From Actinomadura sp. WMMA1423 (GTDB lineage: Bacteria > Actinomycetota > Actinomycetes > Streptosporangiales > Streptosporangiaceae): DNA of 64,000 nucleotides. Below, in pieces: positions 17,343 through 25,981 of the stretch. How positions within the stretch are numbered: the stretch's first letter is position 1; each line of letters opens with the position of its first letter. The notes below the pieces were generated by a model. The model was given only the letters and a program-made list of their open reading frames with translations. It had not been told where the DNA came from and did no database searches. The position numbers and the translations under genes were made by a program. The stretch spans positions 8,308,001 through 8,372,000 of the forward strand of contig NZ_CP041244.1 of assembly GCF_006547145.1 (NCBI RefSeq), read 5' to 3'.

Positions 17343-18746
17343 ATGGCCGATGCGGCCGATCTGACCGCGACCGAACTGCTCGCGGAGTACCGGGCCGGGG
17401 CGCTGTCCCCGGTCGAGGCCGTCGGCGCCGTCCTCGCCCGGATCGAGCGGGACGACCCGGAGCTCAACGCGTTCTGCCTCGTCGACGAGGAGACCACCCT
17501 CGGCATGGCGCGCGCGGCGGCGCAGCGATGGGGGCGCGGCGCGACGCTCGGGCCGCTGGACGGCGTGCCCGTCTCGATCAAGGACGTCCTGCTCACCCGC
17601 GGCTGGCCGACGCTGCGCGGCTCCAGGACGATCGACCCCGCCCGCCCGTGGGACGAGGACTCCCCGTCCGTGGCCCGCCTCCGCGAGCAGGGCGCGGTCT
17701 TCGTCGGCAAGACCACGACGCCGGAGTTCGCCTGGAAGGGCGTCACCGACAACCCGCTGACCGGCGTCACCCGCAACCCGTGGGACCCCTCCCGCACGCC
17801 GGGCGGCTCCAGCGGCGGCGCGGCGGCGGCCGTCGCGGCGGGCATGGCCCCGCTCGCCCTCGGCACCGACGGCGGCGGCTCGGTGCGGATCCCCGCCGCG
17901 TTCACCGGCACCTTCACGATCAAGCCGACCTACGGCCGCATCCCGCACTACCCGGCGAGCCCGTTCGGCACGCTCGCGCACATCGGCCCGATGACCAACA
18001 CCGTCGCCGACGCGGCCCTGCTGCTCGACGCCGTCTGCGGCGCCGACGCCCGCGACTGGTCGGCGCTGCCGCCGCCGGACGTGGTGTTCGCCGAGACCGG
18101 CGCCGGCGGCCACGGCGACCTGACGGGCCTGCGCGTCGCGTTCAGTCCCGACCTCGGGTTCGCGAAGGTCGATCCGGAGGTCGCGGCGTCCGTCGCGGCC
18201 GCCGCCGAGGTCTTCGCGGAGCTGGGCGCCAAGGTCGAGCAGGCCGACCCGGGCTTCGGCGACCCGGTCGGGGAGTTCGAGGTCCTGTGGTTCGCGGGCG
18301 CCGCCAAGGTGGTCGAGCACCTGTCGCCCGAGGAGCGCGGGCTCCTCGACCCGGGCCTGCGGGAGATCTGCGACCAGGGCGCGCGGTACTCGGCGCAGGA
18401 CTACCTGACGGCCACCGCCCGCCGCATGGAGCTGGGCCGCCGCATGGGCCTGTTCCACGAGCGCTACGACCTGCTGCTCACCCCGACGACGCCGATCGCG
18501 GCGTTCGAGGCGGGCCTCGAGGTCCCGCCGGGCTCGCCGTCCCCGCGCTGGACGGGGTGGACCCCGTTCACCTACCCGTTCAACATGACCCAGCAGCCCG
18601 CCGCGAGCCTGCCCTGCGGCTTCACCTCCGGCGGCCTGCCGGTCGGCCTCCAGGTCGTCGGCGCCCGGCACGCCGACGCCCTGGTGATGGCCGCGTGCGC
18701 CGCCTACGAGCGCGCCCGCCCGTGGACGCGCTTCACTCGAAGGTGA
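17343..18746 (+). CDS. Amidase signature family hydrolase
   Basis: 467 residues, ATG 17343 with GAGGGGG upstream. The amidase-signature catalytic set is visible: Lys in VSIKDVLL, the Ser-cis-Ser pair in the Gly/Ser-rich stretch RTPGGSSGGAAAAVAAG, and TDGGGSVRIPAAF after it. It hydrolyses an amide to acid plus ammonia in the cytoplasm. Length is usual for the family. Its place in the GntR-linked island suggests it opens an amide-containing growth substrate whose acid product feeds the isomerase, dehydrogenase and aminotransferase. The 3' end overlaps the convergent alcohol dehydrogenase gene by 14 bp. Confidence 0.92.
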   Translation: MADAADLTATELLAEYRAGALSPVEAVGAVLARIERDDPELNAFCLVDEETTLGMARAAAQRWGRGATLGPLDGVPVSIKDVLLTRGWPTLRGSRTIDPARPWDEDSPSVARLREQGAVFVGKTTTPEFAWKGVTDNPLTGVTRNPWDPSRTPGGSSGGAAAAVAAGMAPLALGTDGGGSVRIPAAFTGTFTIKPTYGRIPHYPASPFGTLAHIGPMTNTVADAALLLDAVCGADARDWSALPPPDVVFAETGAGGHGDLTGLRVAFSPDLGFAKVDPEVAASVAAAAEVFAELGAKVEQADPGFGDPVGEFEVLWFAGAAKVVEHLSPEERGLLDPGLREICDQGARYSAQDYLTATARRMELGRRMGLFHERYDLLLTPTTPIAAFEAGLEVPPGSPSPRWTGWTPFTYPFNMTQQPAASLPCGFTSGGLPVGLQVVGARHADALVMAACAAYERARPWTRFTRR

Positions 18747-19746
18747 TGACCGCCCGGCCCCGGTTGGTCCCCTCGTCCATCGCGGCGAGGACGCCCGGGG
18801 CCTCGTCCAGCGTGACGGGGTTGACCTCGGGCACGATCCCGTGCGCGACCGCGAACGCGAGGGTGTCGCGCAGGTCGTGCGGGGAACCCGACGGCACGCC
18901 CATCACCCGCAGCCGCCCGGTGACGAGGGCCGCGGGCGGCACGCTCACGTTCTCGGCGCCCATGCCGAGGTAGAGCAGGGTCCCGCCCGGGCGCAGGCCG
19001 CCGAACGCGGCGAGCCCGGTCGCGGTGTCGGGGGCGGTGTTGACCACGAGGTCGGCGCCGCCCCACGCCCGCAGGGCCTCGGCGGGGTCCTGCTCGGCGG
19101 TCGCGACGAACAGCTCGGCGCCGAGGCCGCGCGCCTCCCCCTCGGCGCGGCGCGACCGCGACACGACGGCGACGCGGGCGCCCATCGCGGTGGCGAAGCG
19201 CTGGGCCATCGTGCCGACGCCGCCGGTGCCGAGGACGGCCACCTTCGATCCGGCGGCAGCCCCGGCCAGCCGGAGCCCGTTGAACGCGGTGATGCCGGCG
19301 CACATCAGCGGCGCGCCCGCGACCGGGTCCAGGCCGTCCGGGAGCGGGGTGACGAACCCGGCCCGGCCGAGGAAGTACTCGGCGTACCCGCCGTCCCGGT
19401 TGACGCCGGTGATCTGCTTCGGCGCGCCCGTGCACAGGATCTGGTCGCCGCGGACGCACTCGTCGCAGTGGCCGCACGACCCGTACAGCCAGGCGGCGCC
19501 CACGGCGGTGCCGACCGCGGGCCAGTCGACGCCCTCGCCGAGCGCGGCGACGACGCCGCTGACCTCGTGGCCGGGGACGACGGGGAACGTCCCGAACGGG
19601 TAGTGGCCCCGCAGGTGGTTGACCTCGGAGAAGCACATCCCGCAGGCGGTGACCTTCACCAGGATCTCGCCCGGCCCGGGTTCGGGCGCCTCGCGCTCGA
19701 TGATCTCCAGCGGCTTGCCCGTGGCGGTCAGAACGGCGCTGCGCAC
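18733..19746 (-). CDS. Zinc-dependent medium-chain alcohol dehydrogenase
   Basis: 337 residues from GTG 19746, which has GAGGGGG seven bases upstream; ATG 19764 is possible but lacks a ribosome site. Catalytic-zinc ligands are seen in ACGMCFSE and PGHEVSG. The structural-zinc lobe has four Cys in GSCGHCDECVRGDQILC. The nucleotide motif GTGGVGTMAQ binds NAD(P). It oxidises an alcohol or reduces an aldehyde; the substrate is not evident. It is divergent from a TetR gene with inverted repeats between, so it is probably that regulator's target. Confidence 0.92.
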   Translation of the reverse strand: MRSAVLTATGKPLEIIEREAPEPGPGEILVKVTACGMCFSEVNHLRGHYPFGTFPVVPGHEVSGVVAALGEGVDWPAVGTAVGAAWLYGSCGHCDECVRGDQILCTGAPKQITGVNRDGGYAEYFLGRAGFVTPLPDGLDPVAGAPLMCAGITAFNGLRLAGAAAGSKVAVLGTGGVGTMAQRFATAMGARVAVVSRSRRAEGEARGLGAELFVATAEQDPAEALRAWGGADLVVNTAPDTATGLAAFGGLRPGGTLLYLGMGAENVSVPPAALVTGRLRVMGVPSGSPHDLRDTLAFAVAHGIVPEVNPVTLDEAPGVLAAMDEGTNRGRAVITFE

Positions 19747-19797
19747 GGCGGCGCCCCCTCTCATGTGGTGGCGGGCCCGACGGCCCGTCGTAGCATC

Positions 19798-19848
19798 GGT
19801 ATAACGCACACTATAGTCACGCTATACCGTCGAGCATAGCGCTGCTCG
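19798..19848. promoter_or_regulatory. Inverted repeats between alcohol dehydrogenase and TetR genes
   Basis: Two nested signals. GGTATAACG (19798-19806) and CGCTATACC (19820-19828) are an 8/9 inverted repeat flanking the small palindrome ACTATAGT (19810-19817). Just downstream, CGAGCA (19831-19836) and TGCTCG (19843-19848) form a second inverted repeat. The position between divergent genes fits TetR operators. Confidence 0.6.
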
Positions 19849-19871
19849 AAAAGTTCTGTAACATCGTTGTT

Positions 19872-20558
19872 GTGACTGCTCAGAAGGACCCCGACACGCG
19901 GGACCGCATCCTGCGCGCGGCCGCGCGGCTGCTCATGGAGGCCGGCGGCGAACCGGTGTCGACGCGGGCCGTGTGCACCGCCGCCGGGGTCGGGGCGCCC
20001 ACGCTCTACCACCACTTCGGCGACAAGCGCGGCCTGTTCGACGCCGTCGCCGCCCACGGGTTCGAGGAGTACCTGGCGGGCAAGCGCGCGCAGGGCAGCA
20101 CCGGCGATCCGGTCGAGGACCTGCGCCGCGGCTGGGACCTGCACATCGAGTACGCCGTCACCCATCCGGCGTTCTACACGCTGATGTACGGGACGCCCCG
20201 CACCCCGGCCGCCGCCGGGGAGGCGTACGGCATCCTGCTGGGCCTGGTCGAGGCGGTCGCGCGCGCGGGGCGCCTCCGCGTCCCGGTCGCCACCGCCGCC
20301 CGCATGATCCACGCCGCCGGGGTCGGGGTCGCCCTCACGCTGATCGCGAGCCCGTCCGCCGACGACCGGGACGCCTCGGTCCGCACGCGCGAGGCCGTCC
20401 TCGCCGCCGTGACCGCGGACGGCGGCGACCACGCGGACGCGCCGCTCGCGTCGCGCGCGGTGGCGCTGAAGGCGGCCCTCCAGGCGGCCCCGCCGACCGG
20501 GCTCACCGCCTCGGAGACGGCCCTGCTCGGCGAGTGGCTCGACCGCCTCGCTGACTAG
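19872..20558 (+). CDS. TetR-family regulator
   Basis: 228 residues, GTG 19872. The DNA-binding domain is typical (TRAVCTAAGVGAPTLYHHFGDKRGLF). The C-terminal helical domain (from ~60) begins the ligand-binding part (EYLAGKRAQ, HPAFYTLMYG) and is of the TetR_C type with an Ala-rich tail. It is transcribed divergently from the zinc alcohol dehydrogenase with inverted repeats in the gap. The likely role is local repressor of that enzyme and of itself. Confidence 0.9.
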   Translation: MTAQKDPDTRDRILRAAARLLMEAGGEPVSTRAVCTAAGVGAPTLYHHFGDKRGLFDAVAAHGFEEYLAGKRAQGSTGDPVEDLRRGWDLHIEYAVTHPAFYTLMYGTPRTPAAAGEAYGILLGLVEAVARAGRLRVPVATAARMIHAAGVGVALTLIASPSADDRDASVRTREAVLAAVTADGGDHADAPLASRAVALKAALQAAPPTGLTASETALLGEWLDRLAD

Positions 20559-20764
20559 GGGCCCGTCTCGAGTCACGACCCAGGTCGAAGCAGCCGACAC
20601 CGTCCTTGCCGGCCGATCCCAGACCAGCCGGCACAAGACTCACAGGCCTGTCTCGAAGTGGCCGCAACCACGCGCGCGAACGCGTGACCTGGCCGGTGGA
20701 GCGAGGCCGGAGGCGAGCGGAGCCGGGCAGATCGCGAAGCGATGCCGCGTTCGCCCAGGCACGG
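20559..20764. other. Gene-free, repeat-rich junction
   Basis: 206 bp without a supportable gene. It holds the imperfect direct repeats GGCCCGTCTCGAGT (about 20561) and GGCCTGTCTCGAAGT (about 20645), and many short GCGAGCG/GCGAAGCG units (20699-20800). The adjacent DUF1707 gene is truncated by this DNA, so it may be a deletion or insertion scar. Confidence 0.5.
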
Positions 20765-21202
20765 TCACGTAGCGAGCCGCCAGGCGAGCGAAGTGGGCCG
20801 GGACTGAGTAAACAAGGCGTTCCGCAGGTCGATCTTCCCGCCGCCCCAGAACGCGAACGCGCTGAACCTGGGTGGGACGTTCCACACGCCCGCGCGGCGG
20901 AACCCGATCATGATCCCGATGCCGCTGCGCCAGGAGGGCGCGCCCGGCACCGGCCGCCAGCCGGCCCCGGTCGCCGGGGGCGCAGCCCGCTCCGGCGACG
21001 GCAGGTCGCGGGTGATCGGCTCCAGCTCCGCGTAGGTCTTGGCCGCGTACACCGCGTCGAGCCGCTCGTCCAGCTCGGCCAGCGTCAGCCGTCCCTCGCC
21101 GGCCGCGTCCCGCAGCAGGTTCGCGATCCGCTCGCGGTCGGCGTCACCGGCCCGCATCTCCGGCGCACCGGGCGTTCCGGGACGCTCGGGGAGGTTCGTC
21201 AT
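20765..21202 (-). CDS. DUF1707 (SHOCT-like) protein with truncated C-terminus
   Basis: 145 residues. The N-terminal DUF1707 domain is intact (MRAGDADRERIANLLRDAAG, then LDERLDAVYAAKTYAEL). The second domain starts normally (FSAFAFWGGGKIDLRNA), but where relatives continue for another 50-80 residues of a beta-rich YvqF-like domain, this protein switches to an unrelated 14-residue tail. The tail is encoded by the repeat-rich junction DNA downstream. DUF1707 proteins are thought to be membrane- or envelope-stress associated. This copy is probably a decaying or altered allele rather than a full-length gene. Confidence 0.75.
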   Translation of the reverse strand: MTNLPERPGTPGAPEMRAGDADRERIANLLRDAAGEGRLTLAELDERLDAVYAAKTYAELEPITRDLPSPERAAPPATGAGWRPVPGAPSWRSGIGIMIGFRRAGVWNVPPRFSAFAFWGGGKIDLRNALFTQSRPTSLAWRLAT

Positions 21203-21257
21203 GCCCGCAGCCTAGACCAGGACGGTGCCCCGCGCCGGTGCTCCGGCCCGCCCCGCG

Positions 21258-23540
21258 TCAGGGCCCGGCGGGCTCCAGGCGGATCACCACGGACTTGGAC
21301 GTGGGGGTGTTGCTGATCTCGGCCGTGCTGTCCAGCGGGACCAGGACGTTCGCCTCCGGGAAGTAGGCCGCCGCGCAGCCCGGCGCGGTCGGGTAGGAGA
21401 CGGCGCGGAAGGCGGGGGCGCGGCGCTCGGCGCCGTCCGGCCACTCGGAGACGAGGTCGACGAGCGCGCCGTCGGCGACGCCGAGGCGGGCCAGGTCGGC
21501 GGGGTTGACGAGCACGACGCGGCGGCCCGCCTTGATGCCGCGGTAGCGGTCGTCCAGGCCGTAGATCGTGGTGTTGTACTGGTCGTGGCTCCGGAGGGTC
21601 TGGAGCAGCAGCCGCCCCTCCGGGACCCGCAGGACCTCCAGCTCGTTCACCGTCAGGTTGGCCTTGCCGGTCGCGGTCGGGAACCGGCGCTCGTCGCGGG
21701 GCGCGTGCGGGAGCGTGAAGCCGCCGGGCTCGCGCAGCCGCGCGTTGAAGTCCTCGAAGCCGGGGACGACCCGGGAGACGTGGTCGCGGATCACGTCGTA
21801 GTCGCGCTCCATCGCCGCCCAGTCGGTGCCCGAGCCGGGAAGCGCGGCCCCGGCGAGCCGGCAGACGATCGAGACCTCCGACAGCAGGTGCTCGGACGCC
21901 GGTCCGAGCCGGCCGCGGGAGGCGTGCACCATTCCCATCGAGTCCTCGACGGAGACGAGTTGCGGCCCGGTCTCCCGGACGTCGCGCTCGGTGCGGCCGA
22001 GCGTCGGGAGGATCAGCGCCACCTCGCCGGTCACCGCGTGCGACCGGTTGAGCTTGGTGGACACGTGCGCGGTCAGCCGGCAGCGGCGCAGGGCCGCCTC
22101 CGTCACGGCGGAGTCGGGGGTGGCGCGGACGAAGTTGCCGCCCATGCCGAGGAGCACCTTCGCCCTGCCGTCGCGCATGGCGCGGATCGCCTCCACGGTG
22201 TCCAGGCCGTGCTCGCGGGGCGGCTCGAAGCCGAACTCGGCGGCGAGGGCGTCCAGGAAGGCGGGCTTCGGGCGCTCCCAGATGCCCATCGTCCGGTCGC
22301 CCTGGACGTTGGAGTGGCCGCGCACCGGGCAGACCCCCGCGCCGGGCCGGCCGATGTTGCCGCGCAGCAGCAGGAAGTTGACGATCTCGCGGATCGTCGG
22401 CACGGAGTTGCGGTGCTGGGTGAGGCCCATCGCCCAACAGACGATGATCCGCTCGGCGCCGAGGACGTCGCCCAGCACCGCCTCGATCTCCGCGCGGGCG
22501 AGGCCGGTCGCCTCCAGCACGTCGTCCCAGTCCAGCCCGAGGACGTGCTCGCGGAACGCCTCGAAGCCGTGCGCGTGGGCGTCGAGGAACTCCCGGTCGA
22601 GGGCGCCGGGCGCGCCCGACTCCAGCAGCATCCGGTTGAGCGCCTGGAACAGCGCGAGGTCGCCGTTCAGCCGGATCTGCAGGAAACGGTCGGCGAGCAC
22701 CGTGCCCCGCCCGGCCAGCCCCGCCGGGCGCTGCGGGTTCTTGAACCGCATCAGCCCCGCCTCGGGCAGCGGGTTGACGGCGACGACTCGGGCGCCCTGC
22801 TTCTTGGCGCGTTCCAGCGCCGACAGCATCCGCGGGTGGTTGGTCCCCGGGTTCTGGCCGACGACGAAGATCAGGTCGGCCCGGTAGAGGTCCTCCAGCA
22901 GCACCGAGCCCTTGCCGATGCCGATCGTCTCGCTGAGCGCGGACCCCGACGACTCGTGGCACATGTTGCTGCAGTCGGGCAGGTTGTTCGTGCCGAACTC
23001 CCGCGCGAACAGCTGGTAGGCGAACGCGGCCTCGTTGCTCGTCCGGCCGGAGGTGTAGAAGACGGCCTCGTCCGGCGAGTCCAGGGCGTTCAGCTCCGAC
23101 GCCAGCAGGCCGAACGCCTCGTCCCACGCCACCGGCTCGTAGTGCCGCGACCCGGCGCGCTTCACCATCGGCTCGGTGAGGCGCCCCTGCTGCCCGAGCC
23201 AGTGGTCGGACCGTCCGGCCAGTTCGTCGACGCTGTGCTCGGCGAAGAACTCCCGGGTCACGCGCCGGACCGTCGCCTCCTCGGCGACGGCCTTGGCGCC
23301 GTTCTCGCAGAACTCGGCGGCGTGCCGGTGGCCGCCCTCCGGCCAGGCGCAGCCGGGGCAGTCGAACCCCTGCTTCTGGTTGACGCGCAGCAGCGTCAGC
23401 GCCGTCCGCCGCACGCCCATCTGCTCGCGGGCGTGGCGCAGCGCGGCCGTCACGCCGGGAACGCCCGCGGCCCAGTCCTTCGGCGCGGAGACCTCGAGGC
23501 CGTCGTCGTCGAAGTCACCAGCGGGCGCCTTGCGCGTCAT
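21258..23540 (-). CDS. FdhF/YdeP family molybdopterin oxidoreductase
   Basis: 760 residues from ATG 23540; ATG 23552 is an alternative, but GAGG would abut it. It is a formate-dehydrogenase-alpha-like protein binding bis-MGD. An N-terminal Cys-containing segment (GFDCPGCAWPEGG) precedes the molybdopterin domains; CHESSGSALSETIG sits where formate dehydrogenases carry Sec or Cys near the metal, and VVGQNPGTNHPR and the C-terminal HDQYNTTIYG/NPADLARLGV segments are typical. The YdeP branch has been linked to acid or stress resistance in enterobacteria, but the substrate is not established. It is monocistronic. Confidence 0.92.
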   Translation of the reverse strand: MTRKAPAGDFDDDGLEVSAPKDWAAGVPGVTAALRHAREQMGVRRTALTLLRVNQKQGFDCPGCAWPEGGHRHAAEFCENGAKAVAEEATVRRVTREFFAEHSVDELAGRSDHWLGQQGRLTEPMVKRAGSRHYEPVAWDEAFGLLASELNALDSPDEAVFYTSGRTSNEAAFAYQLFAREFGTNNLPDCSNMCHESSGSALSETIGIGKGSVLLEDLYRADLIFVVGQNPGTNHPRMLSALERAKKQGARVVAVNPLPEAGLMRFKNPQRPAGLAGRGTVLADRFLQIRLNGDLALFQALNRMLLESGAPGALDREFLDAHAHGFEAFREHVLGLDWDDVLEATGLARAEIEAVLGDVLGAERIIVCWAMGLTQHRNSVPTIREIVNFLLLRGNIGRPGAGVCPVRGHSNVQGDRTMGIWERPKPAFLDALAAEFGFEPPREHGLDTVEAIRAMRDGRAKVLLGMGGNFVRATPDSAVTEAALRRCRLTAHVSTKLNRSHAVTGEVALILPTLGRTERDVRETGPQLVSVEDSMGMVHASRGRLGPASEHLLSEVSIVCRLAGAALPGSGTDWAAMERDYDVIRDHVSRVVPGFEDFNARLREPGGFTLPHAPRDERRFPTATGKANLTVNELEVLRVPEGRLLLQTLRSHDQYNTTIYGLDDRYRGIKAGRRVVLVNPADLARLGVADGALVDLVSEWPDGAERRAPAFRAVSYPTAPGCAAAYFPEANVLVPLDSTAEISNTPTSKSVVIRLEPAGP

Positions 23541-23605
23541 ATGGGCACACATCCTCGTGGTCGGCCGAAACACCACTGTCGCACGCCGGCGCGGGACCGG
23601 CCATG

Positions 23606-24691
23606 TCACTGGGGCGGGCCTTCCGTCAGGTGGACGGTCCCCGCCATGCGCTCGCCCTGGCTCGTCGTCCACTCGATCCGGACGGCGTCGCCCGGATGGC
23701 GGGCCAGCATCAGGGTCGTGAGGGTGGACGGGGTGTCGACCGCGGCGTCACCGAAGGCGACGATGACGCCGCCGACCGGGACGCCGGCGGCCTCGGCAGG
23801 GGAGCCCGGCACGAGTTCGGCGACCAGCGCGCCGGGGGAGCGGCCGTTCGGGCGGACCTTGACGCCGAGCATCGCGGTCTTGCCGATGTGCACGGTCGAG
23901 GACGCCTCGCCGCGCTGGATCTGCCGGGCGATCTCCAGGGCGCGGTCGGAGGGGATGGCGTAACCGCGGTGCTCCTTGCGCTGGTCGGTGCCCTTCACCG
24001 CGATCCCGGCCGACGCCGCGGTGTTGATGCCGATGACCTTGCCGGAGGTGTCGAGCAGCGGTCCGCCGGAGTCGCCCGGCCTGATCGGCGTGTCCGTCTC
24101 GATCAGGCCGGTGAGCCGCTCGGAGGTGCCGTTGCTGTCGTCGCGCGCGGTGACGGACTGATCCAGCGCGGTGACCCGGCCGGTGACGACCGCGGGCGTG
24201 CCGCCCTTGCCGCCCGCGTTGCCGACGGCGGTGACCGTGTCGCCGACCGCGACGCCGTTCGCGGAAGTGAAAGCGGCGGCCTTCAGCCCGGTCGCGCCGG
24301 AGAGCCGGATCACCGCGATGTCGCCCGTCCGGTCGTAGCCGACGACCTGCGCGGTGTAGGTGCGGCGGTCGTCGACGTCGGTGCCCTTGATCGTGGTGGC
24401 GCCCTGGATGACGTGGTTGTTGGTCAGCACGAAGCCTGAGGGGGTGAGCACGATGCCGGTCCCGGCGGCGCGGGTGCCGTTCAGCGTCTGCTCGGTCTCG
24501 ATGTTGACGACGCCGGGGCGGCGCCCGCTGGGCTTGGCGTGCTTGCTCTTGGCCGCCGTGGGGGCCGGCGGGACGTCCTGCGGGGCCCCGCTCTCCACGA
24601 CCCGGCAGCCCGGGGCGAGCAGGGCGGGCAGCAGGGCCAGCAGCAACGGGACAGCGGCGCGGGCGCGCCCGCGCCCGGAATCCTCGCTCAC
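23606..24691 (-). CDS. HtrA/DegP-like S1C serine protease with PDZ domain
   Basis: 361 residues from GTG 24691, with GGAGGAGG seven bases upstream; the frame runs further but overlaps the next gene in an unbiased frame. The N-terminus has a hydrophobic export segment ending LLAPGC, so it may be a lipoprotein (Cys29), although the lipobox is imperfect. The trypsin-like domain has His93 (TNNHVI), Asp124 (TGDIAVIRL) and Ser208 (RPGDSGGPL). A PDZ domain follows (~275-355, ELVPGSPAEAAGV). It should degrade or sense misfolded proteins outside the membrane. Confidence 0.93.
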   Translation of the reverse strand: MSEDSGRGRARAAVPLLLALLPALLAPGCRVVESGAPQDVPPAPTAAKSKHAKPSGRRPGVVNIETEQTLNGTRAAGTGIVLTPSGFVLTNNHVIQGATTIKGTDVDDRRTYTAQVVGYDRTGDIAVIRLSGATGLKAAAFTSANGVAVGDTVTAVGNAGGKGGTPAVVTGRVTALDQSVTARDDSNGTSERLTGLIETDTPIRPGDSGGPLLDTSGKVIGINTAASAGIAVKGTDQRKEHRGYAIPSDRALEIARQIQRGEASSTVHIGKTAMLGVKVRPNGRSPGALVAELVPGSPAEAAGVPVGGVIVAFGDAAVDTPSTLTTLMLARHPGDAVRIEWTTSQGERMAGTVHLTEGPPQ

Positions 24692-24801
24692 CTCGAAGCC
24701 TCCTCCCGCAGGTTCCTCCCATGATTCCCGATTACGGGGGAATAGTCCGAAGCAGGAGGAGGCATCTGGGCCCCGGACGGGCCGGACGCGCCCGGACGGG
24801 C

Positions 24802-25782
24802 TCAGCGGGTGAAGTAGCGGCGGGGATTCTCCACGAGCATCTGGTCGATCTGCCCGTCGGTGACCCCGGCGTCGCGCAGCGCGGGCAGGACGTCCTCGTC
24901 GATGTGGCGGTAGTGCCAGTTCGGCTGCATCGCGGGCACCGTCGCCGGATCGGGGCCGAACCAGTCGATGAAGCAGGACGCGTCGTGGCTGAGGACCATC
25001 CGGTCGGCGTAGCCGCGCTCGCACAGGGCCGCGACGGTGGCGACCCGGTCGGAGGTCGGGTTGATGATGTCGAGGCCGAAGCGGTCCATGCCGAGGATCG
25101 CGCCGGTGTCGGCCAGTTCCATGAGGTAGTCGAGATCGTTGCTGTCGCCCGCGTGCCCCACGACGAGCTTGGCGAGGTCGACCCCCTCCTTGCCGAGCAG
25201 GTCCACGACCGTCCGGCCCGCGTGGATCGAGCTCTCGGTGTGCACGGTGACCGGCGCGCCCGTCTCGCGGTGCGTCGCCGCGACGGCCCGCAGCACCCGC
25301 TCGACGCCGGGCGTGAGCCCGGGGGCGTCCACGGCGCACTTGAGGAACGCGGCCCTGACCCCCGTCCCGGCGATGCCCTCGGTCAGGTCGCGGGTGAAGT
25401 CGGCGATCATGGGGTCCGGCCCCTCGTCCACCAGCGTGCCGGGGCCGCGGTGGTGGAACTGGAACGGCACGTCGTTGTAGGTGTAGAGGCCCGTCGCCAC
25501 GATGATGTTGAGCTCCGGCACCGCCTCGTTGATCCGCTGGATCCGCGGGATGTAGCGGCCGAGGCCCCACACCGTGGGGTCGGCGATCGTGGTGACGCCG
25601 AGCCCGGCCAGCTCGCGCAGCTTGCCGACCGCGTCGGCGACCTTCTCCTCCTCGTCCCACCAGTCGCCCGCGCCGTAGTTCTGGACGTTCTCGGCGCCCA
25701 GCACGAAGACGTGCTCGTGCATCAGCGTGCGCCCGAGAGCGGTGGTGTCGACGGGACCGCGGACGGTTTCAACTGCGGGCAT
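24802..25782 (-). CDS. Phosphotriesterase-family metallohydrolase
   Basis: 326 residues, ATG 25782 with GAGGGAG five bases upstream. It is an amidohydrolase-superfamily barrel with the phosphotriesterase ligand set: HxH in LMHEHVFV, a potentially carboxylated Lys in AAFLKCAVD, His in VTVHTESS, His in VVGHAGDSND and Asp in LSHDASCF. Many members are lactonases or esterases, so organophosphate hydrolysis should not be assumed. A divergent TetR gene with a clean palindrome between suggests substrate-induced expression. Confidence 0.92.
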   Translation of the reverse strand: MPAVETVRGPVDTTALGRTLMHEHVFVLGAENVQNYGAGDWWDEEEKVADAVGKLRELAGLGVTTIADPTVWGLGRYIPRIQRINEAVPELNIIVATGLYTYNDVPFQFHHRGPGTLVDEGPDPMIADFTRDLTEGIAGTGVRAAFLKCAVDAPGLTPGVERVLRAVAATHRETGAPVTVHTESSIHAGRTVVDLLGKEGVDLAKLVVGHAGDSNDLDYLMELADTGAILGMDRFGLDIINPTSDRVATVAALCERGYADRMVLSHDASCFIDWFGPDPATVPAMQPNWHYRHIDEDVLPALRDAGVTDGQIDQMLVENPRRYFTR

Positions 25783-25903
25783 CGAATCTCCCTCTGGCGG
25801 TGCGTGGGCGGTGCGTCTGAGGCTGCGGTGCTCGTGGTACTGCGGTGCTCGTGATGCCGCGGTGCGCGGTGCGGCCGCGGGTGCATACTGGCACGGCGTG
25901 CAT

Positions 25904-25917
25904 ACCGACCGGTCGGT
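25904..25917. promoter_or_regulatory. TetR-type palindromic operator
   Basis: ACCGACCGGTCGGT is a perfect 14-bp palindrome between the divergent phosphotriesterase-like and TetR genes. A direct repeat GTGCATAC occurs just before it (25881 and 25899). Confidence 0.75.
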
Positions 25918-25981
25918 TTCTGGCAAGCTATGGCGCGGGACACACCGGAGTCAATGCCCGCCCGCGAAGGAGGTGCCCCAG

